NCBI GenBank assembly: GCA_022710665.1
Contig: JAKLGN010000072.1
Span: 1 to 6,852 of the forward strand
Source of the DNA: Methanoregula sp.
GTDB lineage: Archaea; Halobacteriota; Methanomicrobia; Methanomicrobiales; Methanospirillaceae
DNA length: 6,852 nucleotides
Reading direction: 5' to 3'
Numbering within the stretch: position 1 is the stretch's first letter; the number at the start of each line of letters is the position of its first letter. The notes beneath the pieces were generated by a model. That model saw only the letters and a program-made list of their open reading frames with translations, did not search any database and had not been told where the DNA came from. This document shows positions 1-6,201 of the stretch, piece after piece. Both the position numbers and the translations under genes were made by a program.

Positions 1-344
1 GGATGAACGCGATCGAGAACCAGTACTCGTGGTTTGGCAGACGGTTGATCAGGGACAAGGTTGCCGGCATGATCATCATCGGGCACGTGGATGGTATCCA
101 GCATGTTGCGGGGAACCTCATGAACTTCTTTGCATGGCTCGGATTCCACACGCCCGAGGTAGCCATTGCATCGTGGGTGGGGGAGAATGACGAGGACACG
201 ACAAAAGACTGGGCACAGATCGAGAGCAACCGGTACACGCAGGAAGACCTTGACGATCTTGTCGCCAGTTCACTCCGACTGGCCTGCGCCCTGAAACGGC
301 ACATGGCAGAGGATACGGGCGGGTCAGCTCCCATCCATACGTAA
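1..344 (+). CDS. Flavodoxin-like / NADPH-dependent FMN reductase-type protein, C-terminal part (5' truncated)
   Basis: The reading frame is open from the window edge to the TAA at 342-344, about 113 residues. The segment RDKVAGMIIIGHVDGIQHV, a beta strand followed by a Gly/His-rich turn, and then NFFAWLGF resemble the C-terminal half of the flavodoxin-fold FMN reductase or iron-sulfur flavoprotein family. Members of that family bind FMN and pass electrons to small acceptors in the cytoplasm. The N-terminal FMN phosphate-binding loop would lie upstream of the window, so the ATG at position 3 is probably an internal methionine rather than the start. The tail is polar (DLDDLVASSLRLACALKRH) and looks like a terminal helix. 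It runs in the same direction as the hem operon, but a 96-base gap with a promoter-like element separates them, so co-transcription is not implied. The family assignment is by fold-level resemblance only; the substrate is unknown. Confidence 0.6.
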   Translation, partial: MNAIENQYSWFGRRLIRDKVAGMIIIGHVDGIQHVAGNLMNFFAWLGFHTPEVAIASWVGENDEDTTKDWAQIESNRYTQEDLDDLVASSLRLACALKRHMAEDTGGSAPIHT

Positions 345-355
345 CGCAAATACTG

Positions 356-376
356 TATCCATAAATACCATGGATA
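356..376. promoter_or_regulatory. TATA-like box inside a perfect 7-bp inverted repeat upstream of hemB
   Basis: TATCCAT (356-362) and ATGGATA (370-376) are perfect reverse complements separated by 7 bases. The AT-rich stretch ATAAATA (361-367) lies across the left arm and spacer and has the look of an archaeal TATA box. It would put a transcription start near 388-392, about 50 bases before the hemB ATG. A repressor bound to this palindrome would block TBP, so it is a candidate operator for the tetrapyrrole operon. The repeat is seen directly; promoter and operator roles are inference, and the regulator is unknown. Confidence 0.4.
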
Positions 377-444
377 AAAGAAGATGTACTCAAACGCTTG
401 AGCAGGTGGTGGCAGAACGGGCATTTTTCCCCAGCGACGGATGA
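370..444 (+). CDS. Possible 24-residue leader ORF overlapping the hemB start
   Basis: An ATG at 370 opens 24 codons that end in TGA at 442-444, giving an ATGA overlap with the hemB ATG at 441. The predicted peptide starts MDKRRCTQ and ends in FFPSDG; I do not recognise it. No ribosome binding site precedes the ATG, and the TATA-like box at 361-367 would start transcription downstream of it. It may therefore not be translated at all. It could be a leader peptide, chance, or the displaced 5' end of hemB, because a T5C4 run at 424-432 separates its frame from the hemB frame. Confidence 0.18.
   Translation: MDKRRCTQTLEQVVAERAFFPSDG
404..412 (+). promoter_or_regulatory. Candidate ribosome binding site bearing on the hemB start
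   Basis: AGGTGGTGG contains AGGTG and GGTGG, both able to pair with the archaeal anti-Shine-Dalgarno sequence. It lies 28 bases before the ATG at 441, too far for normal use. It lies only about 10 bases before the in-frame ATT at 423. It is thus one argument for translation of hemB beginning upstream of 441. Confidence 0.35.
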
Positions 445-1406
445 GGCGATCACGGTCACGGAATATCCAGCCACTCCTGCGCCAGGTCACACTCTCGAAA
501 AACGATCTCATTGCCCCTCTTTTTGTGGATGAGAACCTTGTGGCACCGCGACCGATCGACTCCATGCCCGGGCAGTTCCGGTACCCGCCCGGCACCATTG
601 CAGCGCTCGTTGCGGAATTGTACGGGAAGGGTATACGGGCGGTCCTCCTCTTTGGGATCCCGAAGACCAAGGATGAGGATGCCCGGTCTGCCTGGGATCC
701 TGACGGCGTTGTCCAGCAGGCGGTCCGCAGGATCAAGACTGAGGTTCCGGGGATGGTTGTCATCACCGATGTCTGTGCCTGCGAATACACCGATCACGGG
801 CACTGCGGGATTATCGGCAGGACGCGGGAGGGCATGGACCTCCTCAATGACCCCTCGCTGGAACTTATGGACAGGATTGCCATCAGCCATGCCCGGAGCG
901 GTGCCGACATCGTTGCCCCCTCCTGTATGCTGGACGGGGTGGTCGGGTCTCTCCGGGCGGCGCTGGACAACGAGGGATTTGAAGAGGTGCTCATCATGGC
1001 CTATTCCACCAAGTTCTCCTCGGGACTCTACGGGCCGTTCCGCGAGGCAGCTGACTCCGGGTTTGCCTTCGGAGATCGCACCACGTACCAGATCAATCCC
1101 GCCAACCGCCGTGAGGCTGTCCTCGAATCGCAGCTGGACGCGGATGAGGGGGCTGACATCCTTATGGTGAAACCGGCCGGGTTCTATCTCGACATCCTTG
1201 CCGAGGTAGCCGGTATCGGACTGCCGGTTGCCGCGTTCCAGGTAAGCGGGGAATATTCGATGATCAGGGCCGCAGCGGAACGCGGATGGCTGAAGGAGAA
1301 GGAGACCGTGCTCGAGAGCCTGACCTGCATAAAGCGGGCTGGTGCTGACCTTATCCTTACCTATTTCGCGGCAGATGTTGCCGGGTGGCTGGATGAACAG
1401 GAGTGA
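441..1406 (+). CDS. hemB: Porphobilinogen synthase (5-aminolevulinate dehydratase), zinc type
   Basis: Condenses two 5-aminolevulinate molecules to porphobilinogen in the cytoplasm, the first common pyrrole of siroheme, cobamides and F430. From the ATG at 441 it is 321 residues, the normal family length. The zinc-site segment [14 protein letters not shown] carries Cys112, Cys114 and Cys122. The two Schiff-base lysines are seen as Lys191 in YSTKFSS and Lys244 in LMVKPAG. All expected catalytic features are present, so the enzyme should be active. The start is uncertain: no Shine-Dalgarno sequence sits close to 441, and the preceding in-frame codons 423-440 read IFPQRR, so the product would continue as [11 protein letters not shown]. 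That resembles the FPxxRxRR N-terminus common in this family. An in-frame stop at 399-401 limits any extension. It is the first gene of the operon, and hemL begins 4 bases after its stop. Confidence 0.96.
   Translation: MRRSRSRNIQPLLRQVTLSKNDLIAPLFVDENLVAPRPIDSMPGQFRYPPGTIAALVAELYGKGIRAVLLFGIPKTKDEDARSAWDPDGVVQQAVRRIKTEVPGMVVITDVCACEYTDHGHCGIIGRTREGMDLLNDPSLELMDRIAISHARSGADIVAPSCMLDGVVGSLRAALDNEGFEEVLIMAYSTKFSSGLYGPFREAADSGFAFGDRTTYQINPANRREAVLESQLDADEGADILMVKPAGFYLDILAEVAGIGLPVAAFQVSGEYSMIRAAAERGWLKEKETVLESLTCIKRAGADLILTYFAADVAGWLDEQE
1399..1403 (+). promoter_or_regulatory. Ribosome binding site of hemL
   Basis: AGGAG lies inside the last codons of hemB, directly before its TGA, and 7 bases before the ATG at 1411. 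This spacing selects 1411 as the hemL start over the in-frame ATGs at 1342 and 1393, which have no comparable site. Confidence 0.7.
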
Positions 1407-1410
1407 GAAG

Positions 1411-2664
1411 ATGAACGGCGGGGTTCCAAGCAGCGAACTCTTTGAGCTGGCAAAAACCCTGATACCCGGCGGCGTCAGCAGCCCGGTACGGGCGATAAAA
1501 CCGTACCCGTTCTACACGGAACGGGCCGAAGGAGCGCACCTGAAAACCGTTGACGGGACGGATTTCCTTGACTGCTGCATGGCTTACGGGCCCCTGATCT
1601 TCGGGCACGCGCATCCGGCCATCAGGAAGGCGATTCAGGAACAGCTGGAACGCGGCTGGCTCTACGGGACGCCGACACCGCTCGAGCCGCTGTTCGCGAA
1701 GAGGGTTTCCCAAGACCACCCGGGCATGGATATGGTCCGTTTCGTGTCGAGCGGGTCGGAGGCAACGATGGCGGCAATCCGGCTCGCCCGCGGGTTTACC
1801 AGGAAGAACGATATCGTCAAGGTCGAGGGCGGGTTCCACGGTGCCCATGATGCCGTGCTGGTGAAGGCCGGCTCCGGGGCGACTACGATGGGTGTGCCGG
1901 ACTCCGCCGGGATACCTGCCGGTATTGTTGCCCACACAAGGCAGGTGCCCTATAACGATCCCGAAGCTCTTGAATCCCTCCTTTCCGCCCACAACGATAT
2001 TGCTGCGTTTATCATTGAACCGGTTCTCGGCAATATCGGCCCGGTGCTGCCGCAGGACACCTACCTCCAAAAGGTCCGTTCGATTACAAAAGCCCATGAC
2101 GTGCTCCTGATCTTTGACGAAGTGATAACCGGCTACCGTGTCGGTATCGGAGGTGCCCAGGTAAAGTACGGCGTGAAACCCGATCTCACCACCCTCGGCA
2201 AGATCATCGGGGGCGGCCTGCCCATCGGAGCCTTCGGCGGAAGACGGGAGATCATGGAGCTGGTGGCACCGCAGGGGCCGGTCTACCAGGCCGGGACGTT
2301 CTCCGGTAACCCCCTCTCCCTTGCGGCCGGCATGGCCACGATCGACCGGCTCCACGCCAACCGCAACCTTTACCACGATCTTGACGGCATGACGAGGGCT
2401 CTTGATGAATCGCTGGTCAGGCATGATCAGGGGTCCTTTGTCCGGCTCGGCTCCATGTTCAAATACTTCTTCCGCAGCCTGCCCCCGCAGAACTATCGCG
2501 AGGTAAAGGAGTGCGATACGGAAGCTTTTCAGATCTTTTGGAAGAGGATGATGGGTGCCGGCATATTTATCCCCCCGTCCCAGTACGAGACCAACTTCCT
2601 TTCAGCAGCGCATAGCGACAATGACCTTTCCATACTAACGCAGGCGTACCAGCAATGTCGATAA
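1411..2664 (+). CDS. hemL: Glutamate-1-semialdehyde 2,1-aminomutase
   Basis: A PLP-dependent enzyme that moves the amino group of glutamate-1-semialdehyde to give 5-aminolevulinate, the last step of the C5 pathway. The product is 417 residues, close to the usual 420-430. It belongs to the class-III aminotransferase fold. Visible motifs are the N-terminal [10 protein letters not shown] substrate-pocket signature, SGSEA at residues 114-118 (cofactor phosphate contacts), FDEVITGYR with Asp236 (pyridine nitrogen), and [18 protein letters not shown] with the internal-aldimine Lys264. These distinguish it from ornithine or GABA aminotransferases. The start is set by the AGGAG site 7 bases upstream. 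The 3' end overlaps hemC by 10 bases, so translation is probably coupled. Its substrate supplier, glutamyl-tRNA reductase (hemA), is not in the window. Confidence 0.96.
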   Translation: MNGGVPSSELFELAKTLIPGGVSSPVRAIKPYPFYTERAEGAHLKTVDGTDFLDCCMAYGPLIFGHAHPAIRKAIQEQLERGWLYGTPTPLEPLFAKRVSQDHPGMDMVRFVSSGSEATMAAIRLARGFTRKNDIVKVEGGFHGAHDAVLVKAGSGATTMGVPDSAGIPAGIVAHTRQVPYNDPEALESLLSAHNDIAAFIIEPVLGNIGPVLPQDTYLQKVRSITKAHDVLLIFDEVITGYRVGIGGAQVKYGVKPDLTTLGKIIGGGLPIGAFGGRREIMELVAPQGPVYQAGTFSGNPLSLAAGMATIDRLHANRNLYHDLDGMTRALDESLVRHDQGSFVRLGSMFKYFFRSLPPQNYREVKECDTEAFQIFWKRMMGAGIFIPPSQYETNFLSAAHSDNDLSILTQAYQQCR

Positions 2665-3548
2665 AAATCGGAACCCGGGGCAGCAAGCTCGCACTGTTCC
2701 AGACCGGCGCGGTGGCAAGGAAACTTGCCGAAATGGGCATCAAGACAGAACAGGTGATCATTCACACGGAAGGAGACACCACAACGCAGGTGCCACTCCA
2801 CGAGATCGGAGGACAGGGTGTGTTCGTCCGGGCGCTGGATGATGCAATCCTTGCCGGGGAGATTGACTGTGCGGTGCACAGCATGAAGGATATTCCGGTA
2901 TACCGCCCGAGCGGGCTTATCACGGCGGCGATACTCAAACGGGATTCACCTGCAGATTTCATCGCGTACCGGGGATCACTCAGTGCTGTAAACGTCGTTG
3001 GCACCTCAAGTACCCGCCGACGTGCCCAGCTCCTCCGCCACGACCCGTCAGTCACGGTGAAGGACCTCCGGGGAAACGTTGATACCCGGATCCGGAAAAT
3101 GAGCGGGGGCGAGTACGACGCAATCATCCTTGCCGAGGCCGGTCTCGCCCGCATGGGGATCCGGATCCAGGGCGAACAGTTACCGCCGGAAAAATTCGTT
3201 CCCTCTCCCAACCAGGGCACAATTGCCGTAGTATGCAGGGCTGACCCGTCTCTCCGGGAGGTACTCTCAGCGCTCGACCACCCGCAGACCAGAACCGATG
3301 TGATGACCGAGAGGGCGGTCATGGAGCAGGTCGGAGGGGGATGCTTTACCCCCCTTGGTATCTACTGCCGGGCCGGGCACCTGATCGCAGAAGTTCTCTC
3401 GCTTGACGGGAGACGGGCTGAACGGATCGAAACAGGTGTTCAGACCATCGAAGAAGCCCGGGAGCAGGGCCGCCTGCTTAAAGCCCGGGCTCAGGGTCTG
3501 ATCGAGGAGGCTTATAAACAACTGGGGATCGAAGGGGTTCAGTCATGA
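2655..3548 (+). CDS. hemC: Porphobilinogen deaminase (hydroxymethylbilane synthase)
   Basis: Joins four porphobilinogens head to tail into hydroxymethylbilane in the cytoplasm, using a covalently attached dipyrromethane cofactor. At 297 residues it has the normal archaeal/bacterial length. The N-terminus [15 protein letters not shown] is the family signature. The catalytic aspartate is Asp79 in [11 protein letters not shown]. The arginine-rich substrate path includes [12 protein letters not shown] and [11 protein letters not shown]. The cofactor-bearing cysteine is Cys230 in GGGCFTPLG. The ATG at 2655 lies inside the end of hemL, and no strong ribosome binding site of its own is apparent, which points to translational coupling. 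Its TGA overlaps the start of the next gene in an ATGA. Confidence 0.96.
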   Translation: MSIKIGTRGSKLALFQTGAVARKLAEMGIKTEQVIIHTEGDTTTQVPLHEIGGQGVFVRALDDAILAGEIDCAVHSMKDIPVYRPSGLITAAILKRDSPADFIAYRGSLSAVNVVGTSSTRRRAQLLRHDPSVTVKDLRGNVDTRIRKMSGGEYDAIILAEAGLARMGIRIQGEQLPPEKFVPSPNQGTIAVVCRADPSLREVLSALDHPQTRTDVMTERAVMEQVGGGCFTPLGIYCRAGHLIAEVLSLDGRRAERIETGVQTIEEAREQGRLLKARAQGLIEEAYKQLGIEGVQS

Positions 3549-4309
3549 AAGGCAGGGTGTATCTTGTCGGATCCGGGCCGGGAGGGACCGCCTTTCTGAC
3601 ACAGCGGGGCAGGGCTGTGATCGATAAAGCAGACGTGGTGCTCTTTGACCAGCTGCCGGGGGAGGAGATCCTCGCTTCTCTGCCGGCCCGGGCAGAAAAG
3701 ATCGATTGCGGGAAGTATGGGGGGAAGCATACGCTCGAACAGGATGCGATCGAGGCCCTGATCGTCGACCGGGCAAAAAAGGGGAAGCGGGTGGTCCGTC
3801 TCAAGGGAGGTGACCCGTTCCTGTTCGGCCGGGGCGGGGAGGAACTGGAGACGGTCAGGGCAGCCAAGATTGACGTGGAGATGGTGCCGGGCGTCTCGAG
3901 TGCGCTCGCCGTACCGGCATCGGTAGGTATCCCGCTCACCCACCGGAAGTATGCCTCGCAGGTTACCATCCTCACGGGCAATGAGGACCCCGCAAAGCCC
4001 GGGCCGGCACTGGACTGGCAGCTCCTGGCAAAGAGCCGGGGCACCATCGTCATCCTTATGGGGGTTGCCAACCTGAAGAAGATTGCAGATGCATTGCTGG
4101 GATACGGCAAGGCAGCAACTACCCCGGTCGCTGTCATCGAACGTGGGTTGCGAAGGGACCGGCGGGTTACAACCGCCCCCCTTACAGGAATTTCAGAAGC
4201 CGCAAAAAAAGTGGGTGTCAAACCACCGGCCGTGATCGTGATCGGTGACGTTGTAAACCTCTATGATCCGGCACAGCCGGACCTGATCCCGTTTGAGGAT
4301 ATGGTATGA
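3545..4309 (+). CDS. cobA: Uroporphyrinogen-III C-methyltransferase (SUMT)
   Basis: Transfers two methyl groups from S-adenosylmethionine to C2 and C7 of uroporphyrinogen III, giving precorrin-2, the common precursor of siroheme, cobamides and F430. The product is 254 residues, a stand-alone SUMT without the CysG dehydrogenase/chelatase module. Motifs in order are YLVGSGPGG (residues 6-14), DVVLFDQL, RLKGGDPFLFGRGGEE (residues 85-100, the family signature), GVSSALAVPASVGIPLTHR (from residue 116) and VTILTGNE. Other tetrapyrrole methylases share the fold, but the RLKGGDPFLFGRGGEE form and the hem neighbours favour SUMT. It starts on an ATGA overlap with hemC and ends on an ATGA overlap with the membrane gene. 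A hemD gene, often adjacent, is absent here. Confidence 0.93.
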   Translation: MKGRVYLVGSGPGGTAFLTQRGRAVIDKADVVLFDQLPGEEILASLPARAEKIDCGKYGGKHTLEQDAIEALIVDRAKKGKRVVRLKGGDPFLFGRGGEELETVRAAKIDVEMVPGVSSALAVPASVGIPLTHRKYASQVTILTGNEDPAKPGPALDWQLLAKSRGTIVILMGVANLKKIADALLGYGKAATTPVAVIERGLRRDRRVTTAPLTGISEAAKKVGVKPPAVIVIGDVVNLYDPAQPDLIPFEDMV

Positions 4310-4752
4310 TAGAAATTGTGAATAAATTCGAGAAAATTATCTACGCAATACTGATGATCATGCTGATGGCAGTGCTCGTTGCCGCGATCGCTGACCTCAC
4401 CTGGATCCTTTTTACGTCCCTGGCCAATATCAGTCCGGGGCTTCTGGAAACCCACGAGATGATCTCGGTGCTCGGCGGCTTTTTGCTGGTGCTCATTGGC
4501 GTTGAGCTCCTTGACACTGTCAAGGCATACTTCCGCGAGAACACGATCCACGTGGAGATCGTGGTGCTCCTCGCGATCATTGCGATTGCACGGAAGGTCA
4601 TCCTGCTTGACCCGGCCGGTATGAACGGCATTGAGCTGGGATTCGAGATGATGGGGATTGGCGTAATCGTGGTCGGCCTTGCGGGCGGGTATTTCCTCAT
4701 CAAGAAGGCGGGAATAACGGTCGGTCCCGGGAACGGCGGGAAGATCGAGTGA
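4306..4752 (+). CDS. PsiE-family (phosphate-starvation-inducible E-like) integral membrane protein
   Basis: The product is 148 residues and mostly hydrophobic, with four likely membrane segments at about residues 11-36, 50-70, 82-101 and 112-134. The segment from TVKAYFREN through HVEIVVLLAIIAIARKVILLD matches the conserved core of the PsiE family as I know it. PsiE is named for phosphate-starvation induction in E. coli, but its biochemical role is unknown. The C-terminal tail is short and polar. The ATG overlaps the cobA stop as ATGA, so the gene is almost certainly translated from the hem/cob message. That makes a membrane role connected with tetrapyrroles or their metals conceivable, but nothing in the protein shows it. 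There are no obvious metal-binding His or Cys clusters. Confidence 0.8.
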   Translation: MIEIVNKFEKIIYAILMIMLMAVLVAAIADLTWILFTSLANISPGLLETHEMISVLGGFLLVLIGVELLDTVKAYFRENTIHVEIVVLLAIIAIARKVILLDPAGMNGIELGFEMMGIGVIVVGLAGGYFLIKKAGITVGPGNGGKIE

Positions 4753-4757
4753 ACGGT

Positions 4758-5012
4758 TTAGTCATTATTTTTTCCGGGTCTCAGGTCCTTCGAGAACCAC
4801 ACTTCCTTTAGAACGTTCCCCTCATGAACCGGCGGCCTGTCGGTGTTGAGAACTGATTCCGCGCACCCGGTTCCAGAGACCCGCGGGTCCTGAACAGTGC
4901 GGATGGCTGCATCCCTTGTTCCGGCAAATTCAAATCCCTGTCCTTTATTACGCATCACGGTGAAGGTCTGGATACGGCCGGTACACGGCCCGGGGTGAAA
5001 GAAGATGCCCAT
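4758..5012 (-). CDS. Small conserved-looking hypothetical protein, 84 residues, minus strand
   Basis: From an ATG at 5012-5010 (complement) to TAA at 4760-4758. It fills an otherwise gene-free gap. Codon use looks genuinely coding and resembles the neighbours: nearly all Thr codons are ACC, all Ile codons are ATC, and Gly is often GGA. The protein is soluble-looking, with short motifs such as RNKGQGFEFAGTRDAA, DPRVSGTGCAES and EVWFSKDL. I do not recognise a family. The 3' end lies 5 bases from psiE in a convergent arrangement. The 5' end overlaps the start of the divergent lipoprotein gene by 8 bases, which is unusual. A shorter start at the ATG 4955-4953 (residue 20) would avoid this. No Shine-Dalgarno sequence is seen; an ATAAAG stretch about 27 bases upstream of the long start could serve a leaderless transcript. 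Confidence 0.45.
   Translation of the reverse strand: MGIFFHPGPCTGRIQTFTVMRNKGQGFEFAGTRDAAIRTVQDPRVSGTGCAESVLNTDRPPVHEGNVLKEVWFSKDLRPGKNND
4766..4774 (+). terminator. T-rich tract after psiE
   Basis: A run of six T (4768-4773) in an AT-rich stretch starts 15 bases after the psiE stop. No hairpin precedes it, which is usual for archaeal U-tract termination. It would end the hem-cob-psiE message. Confidence 0.4.
4943..4950 (+). promoter_or_regulatory. Possible TATA box for the lipoprotein gene
   Basis: CTTTATTA is the most TATA-like stretch upstream of the lipoprotein gene. It would start transcription near 4973-4976, leaving a leader of about 30 bases that includes the ribosome binding site and a small hairpin (GGCCG at 4976-4980, CGGCC at 4986-4990). 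It lies inside the minus-strand ORF. Weak, pattern-only call. Confidence 0.25.
4992..4998 (+). promoter_or_regulatory. Ribosome binding site of the lipoprotein gene
   Basis: GGGGTGA, complementary to the archaeal anti-Shine-Dalgarno sequence through GGTGA, ends 6 bases before the ATG at 5005. It supports 5005 as the start over the ATGs at 5011 and 5044. Confidence 0.65.
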
Positions 5013-5802
5013 GTCAGGCAGAAAGATTGCAGGAGTCGTCTTTATGGTTCTTTTCTGTACCGCAGCAGGATGCACCAGCTTTGGAGGCTCAAAATCTGCA
5101 GGATCTGACGGACTGCAGAGCAGCGGTGCCGGCACTGCCGGCGGGGGCGGTGGCGCCAGCAGCAAGGGCGCCTACCCGCAGAATTCGTATTTTACATTTG
5201 ACTGCAAAGGTGACTGGAAGGATGCCTCTATCCATGGAAAAGCCCCCTGGAACCATCACGGGACATTCACGGTGACCGGCGATGTATCGTTTCCCATAAC
5301 CTATGATTACCGGGAAACGGGATTCGGGTTGTATACGGCAACTGATGCCAGGGGGTCGGATATGAGCAGCCCGTTGCATATCACGGGTGAGTCATGGGAA
5401 TGTGTCGGGGCGGCAAGCGACTGCAAGCCCTGCCATTATGTCTTTGACGGAGCGATCTATGCGGGCGGGCTGATGGTGTACAACAGGTCGGCAGATTCCT
5501 CCCGGCGCTGGACCGTGTTCTTCACCCGGATGCCGGGCGGGGAGGGGGTCTGGCATACCAACTCCGTCAGGCAGACGGAGGGCGGGTGCCCGGTTCCGGA
5601 TGCCGAAAAGATCGGGCCGGTCGAGATCACGTTGCCGGCAGTTGCCTGTTTCTCCCGTGACGAGGGAACGGGAAGCGGGACACCCTTCAGTTTTAGTGAC
5701 GGATCGGGATTTGCGGTTTCACCCCATGTAGAACCCGGTGACTACCAGTATACCAGCCTCAACCCCCGGGTGGTGTTCCACCTCGGCAAAGCACTGTCCT
5801 GA
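5005..5802 (+). CDS. Predicted surface lipoprotein of unknown function
   Basis: The product is 265 residues. The N-terminus has a basic start (Arg6, Lys7), a hydrophobic stretch at residues 8-21 and a lipobox-like AAGC with the modifiable Cys23. It is therefore predicted to be exported and lipid-anchored to the outer face of the membrane. Residues 27-55 are a Gly/Ser/Ala linker, typical of anchored surface proteins. The rest looks beta-rich, with many Thr, Val, Tyr and Trp residues. It carries six cysteines (67, 133, 140, 143, 195, 215), including C-x6-C-x2-C, which could form three disulfides or bind a metal. I recognise no domain. The GGGGTGA site fixes the start at 5005, and a T8 tract follows the stop. 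No functional partner is evident nearby. Confidence 0.8.
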   Translation: MPMSGRKIAGVVFMVLFCTAAGCTSFGGSKSAGSDGLQSSGAGTAGGGGGASSKGAYPQNSYFTFDCKGDWKDASIHGKAPWNHHGTFTVTGDVSFPITYDYRETGFGLYTATDARGSDMSSPLHITGESWECVGAASDCKPCHYVFDGAIYAGGLMVYNRSADSSRRWTVFFTRMPGGEGVWHTNSVRQTEGGCPVPDAEKIGPVEITLPAVACFSRDEGTGSGTPFSFSDGSGFAVSPHVEPGDYQYTSLNPRVVFHLGKALS

Positions 5803-5815
5803 TACCCCCGGCCCC

Positions 5816-5823
5816 TTTTTTTT
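5816..5823 (+). terminator. T8 tract after the lipoprotein gene
   Basis: Eight consecutive T begin 13 bases after the lipoprotein stop, following a C/G-rich stretch. This is a good archaeal U-tract terminator. It also lies between the only upstream in-frame ATG (5738) and the aIF-1A core, which argues against read-through expression of that gene. Confidence 0.5.
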
Positions 5824-6142
5824 GATTATTTCCCTTCCATACCGGAACGCAGTCAATCCTGACGGCACCCCCACCGTCCGCGTCCGGTTGCCAAAAAAAT
5901 GGAACAACGAACAGTGTGCCCTTGCCGATTCAATGCCCGGGGCAAATCATAGACGGGTCCGGTGTATCGACAGGGTCACCTGCATGGGCCGGCTGAAGGA
6001 AAAGACCAGGAAACAGGCCTGGATACGGGAAGGCGATACCATCATTGTCACACACGGGAGTTTCCAGGACGACAAATGTGATATCATCTACCGCTACCTG
6101 CCCCCGCAGGCTGACTGGCTGCGGAAGAACCGGTATATCTGA
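5822..6142 (+). CDS. Divergent archaeal translation initiation factor 1A homologue; start uncertain
   Basis: aIF-1A is an OB-fold protein that binds the A site of the small ribosomal subunit during initiation. The frame ending at TGA 6140-6142 carries its hallmarks in order: TVRVRLPKK, GANHRRVRCIDR, MGRLKEK, AWIREGDTIIV, DDKCDIIYRY and a C-terminal WLRKNRYI. The core from 5876 is 88 residues and complete. There is no ATG or GTG in this frame between the lipoprotein stop and the core. Candidates are TTG 5822 (used here, 106 residues), ATT 5825 or 5828, or an ATG at 5738 inside the lipoprotein gene. No ribosome binding site is evident. Some family positions are altered (IDR where a DG is usual; THGSF where a PW-type segment is usual). 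It may be a specialised paralogue or a gene that has lost its start. The organism's main aIF-1A is presumably elsewhere. Confidence 0.7.
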   Translation: MIISLPYRNAVNPDGTPTVRVRLPKKWNNEQCALADSMPGANHRRVRCIDRVTCMGRLKEKTRKQAWIREGDTIIVTHGSFQDDKCDIIYRYLPPQADWLRKNRYI

Positions 6143-6152
6143 CCGGTGAATT

Positions 6153-6169
6153 TTTCTGCCCTGCAGAAA
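6153..6169 (+). terminator. Hairpin after the aIF-1A-like gene
   Basis: TTTCTGC (6153-6159) and GCAGAAA (6163-6169) form a perfect 7-bp stem with a 3-base loop, 10 bases after the stop. A T5 run follows at 6184-6188, about 14 bases downstream. Probably a transcript end or 3'-stabilising structure. Confidence 0.4.
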
Positions 6170-6201
6170 CCCTCGTCTTATGGTTTTTAGTAACCCTCGG
6201 T

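Noticed and set aside
118..474. Minus-strand frame of 118 codons across the hem promoter region
   Set aside because: Product is low in recognisable structure, mostly antisense to the flavoprotein gene, and no start signals are seen.
511..1170. Plus-strand open frame of about 219 codons in another frame of hemB
   Set aside because: Arg/Ser/Pro/Trp-rich translation typical of an out-of-frame reading of a GC-rich gene.
1342..1410. Longer hemL start at ATG 1342 or 1393
   Set aside because: Both lie inside hemB and lack a good ribosome binding site; AGGAG at 1399-1403 serves the ATG at 1411, which also gives normal family length.
1357..2424. Long minus-strand open frame of about 355 codons opposite hemL
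   Set aside because: Shadow of hemL in GC-rich DNA; hemL carries all catalytic motifs, and the antisense product resembles nothing.
3478..4221. Minus-strand open frame of about 247 codons opposite cobA
   Set aside because: Antisense shadow with a low-complexity Ser/Arg/Pro-rich product; cobA motifs are clear on the plus strand.
4976..4990. GGCCG-N5-CGGCC hairpin before the lipoprotein ribosome binding site
   Set aside because: Only 5 bp in GC-rich DNA; expected by chance, so mentioned but not called as a regulatory site.
5089..5379. Minus-strand frame opposite the lipoprotein gene
   Set aside because: The lipoprotein has a signal peptide, lipobox and ribosome binding site; the antisense frame has no support.
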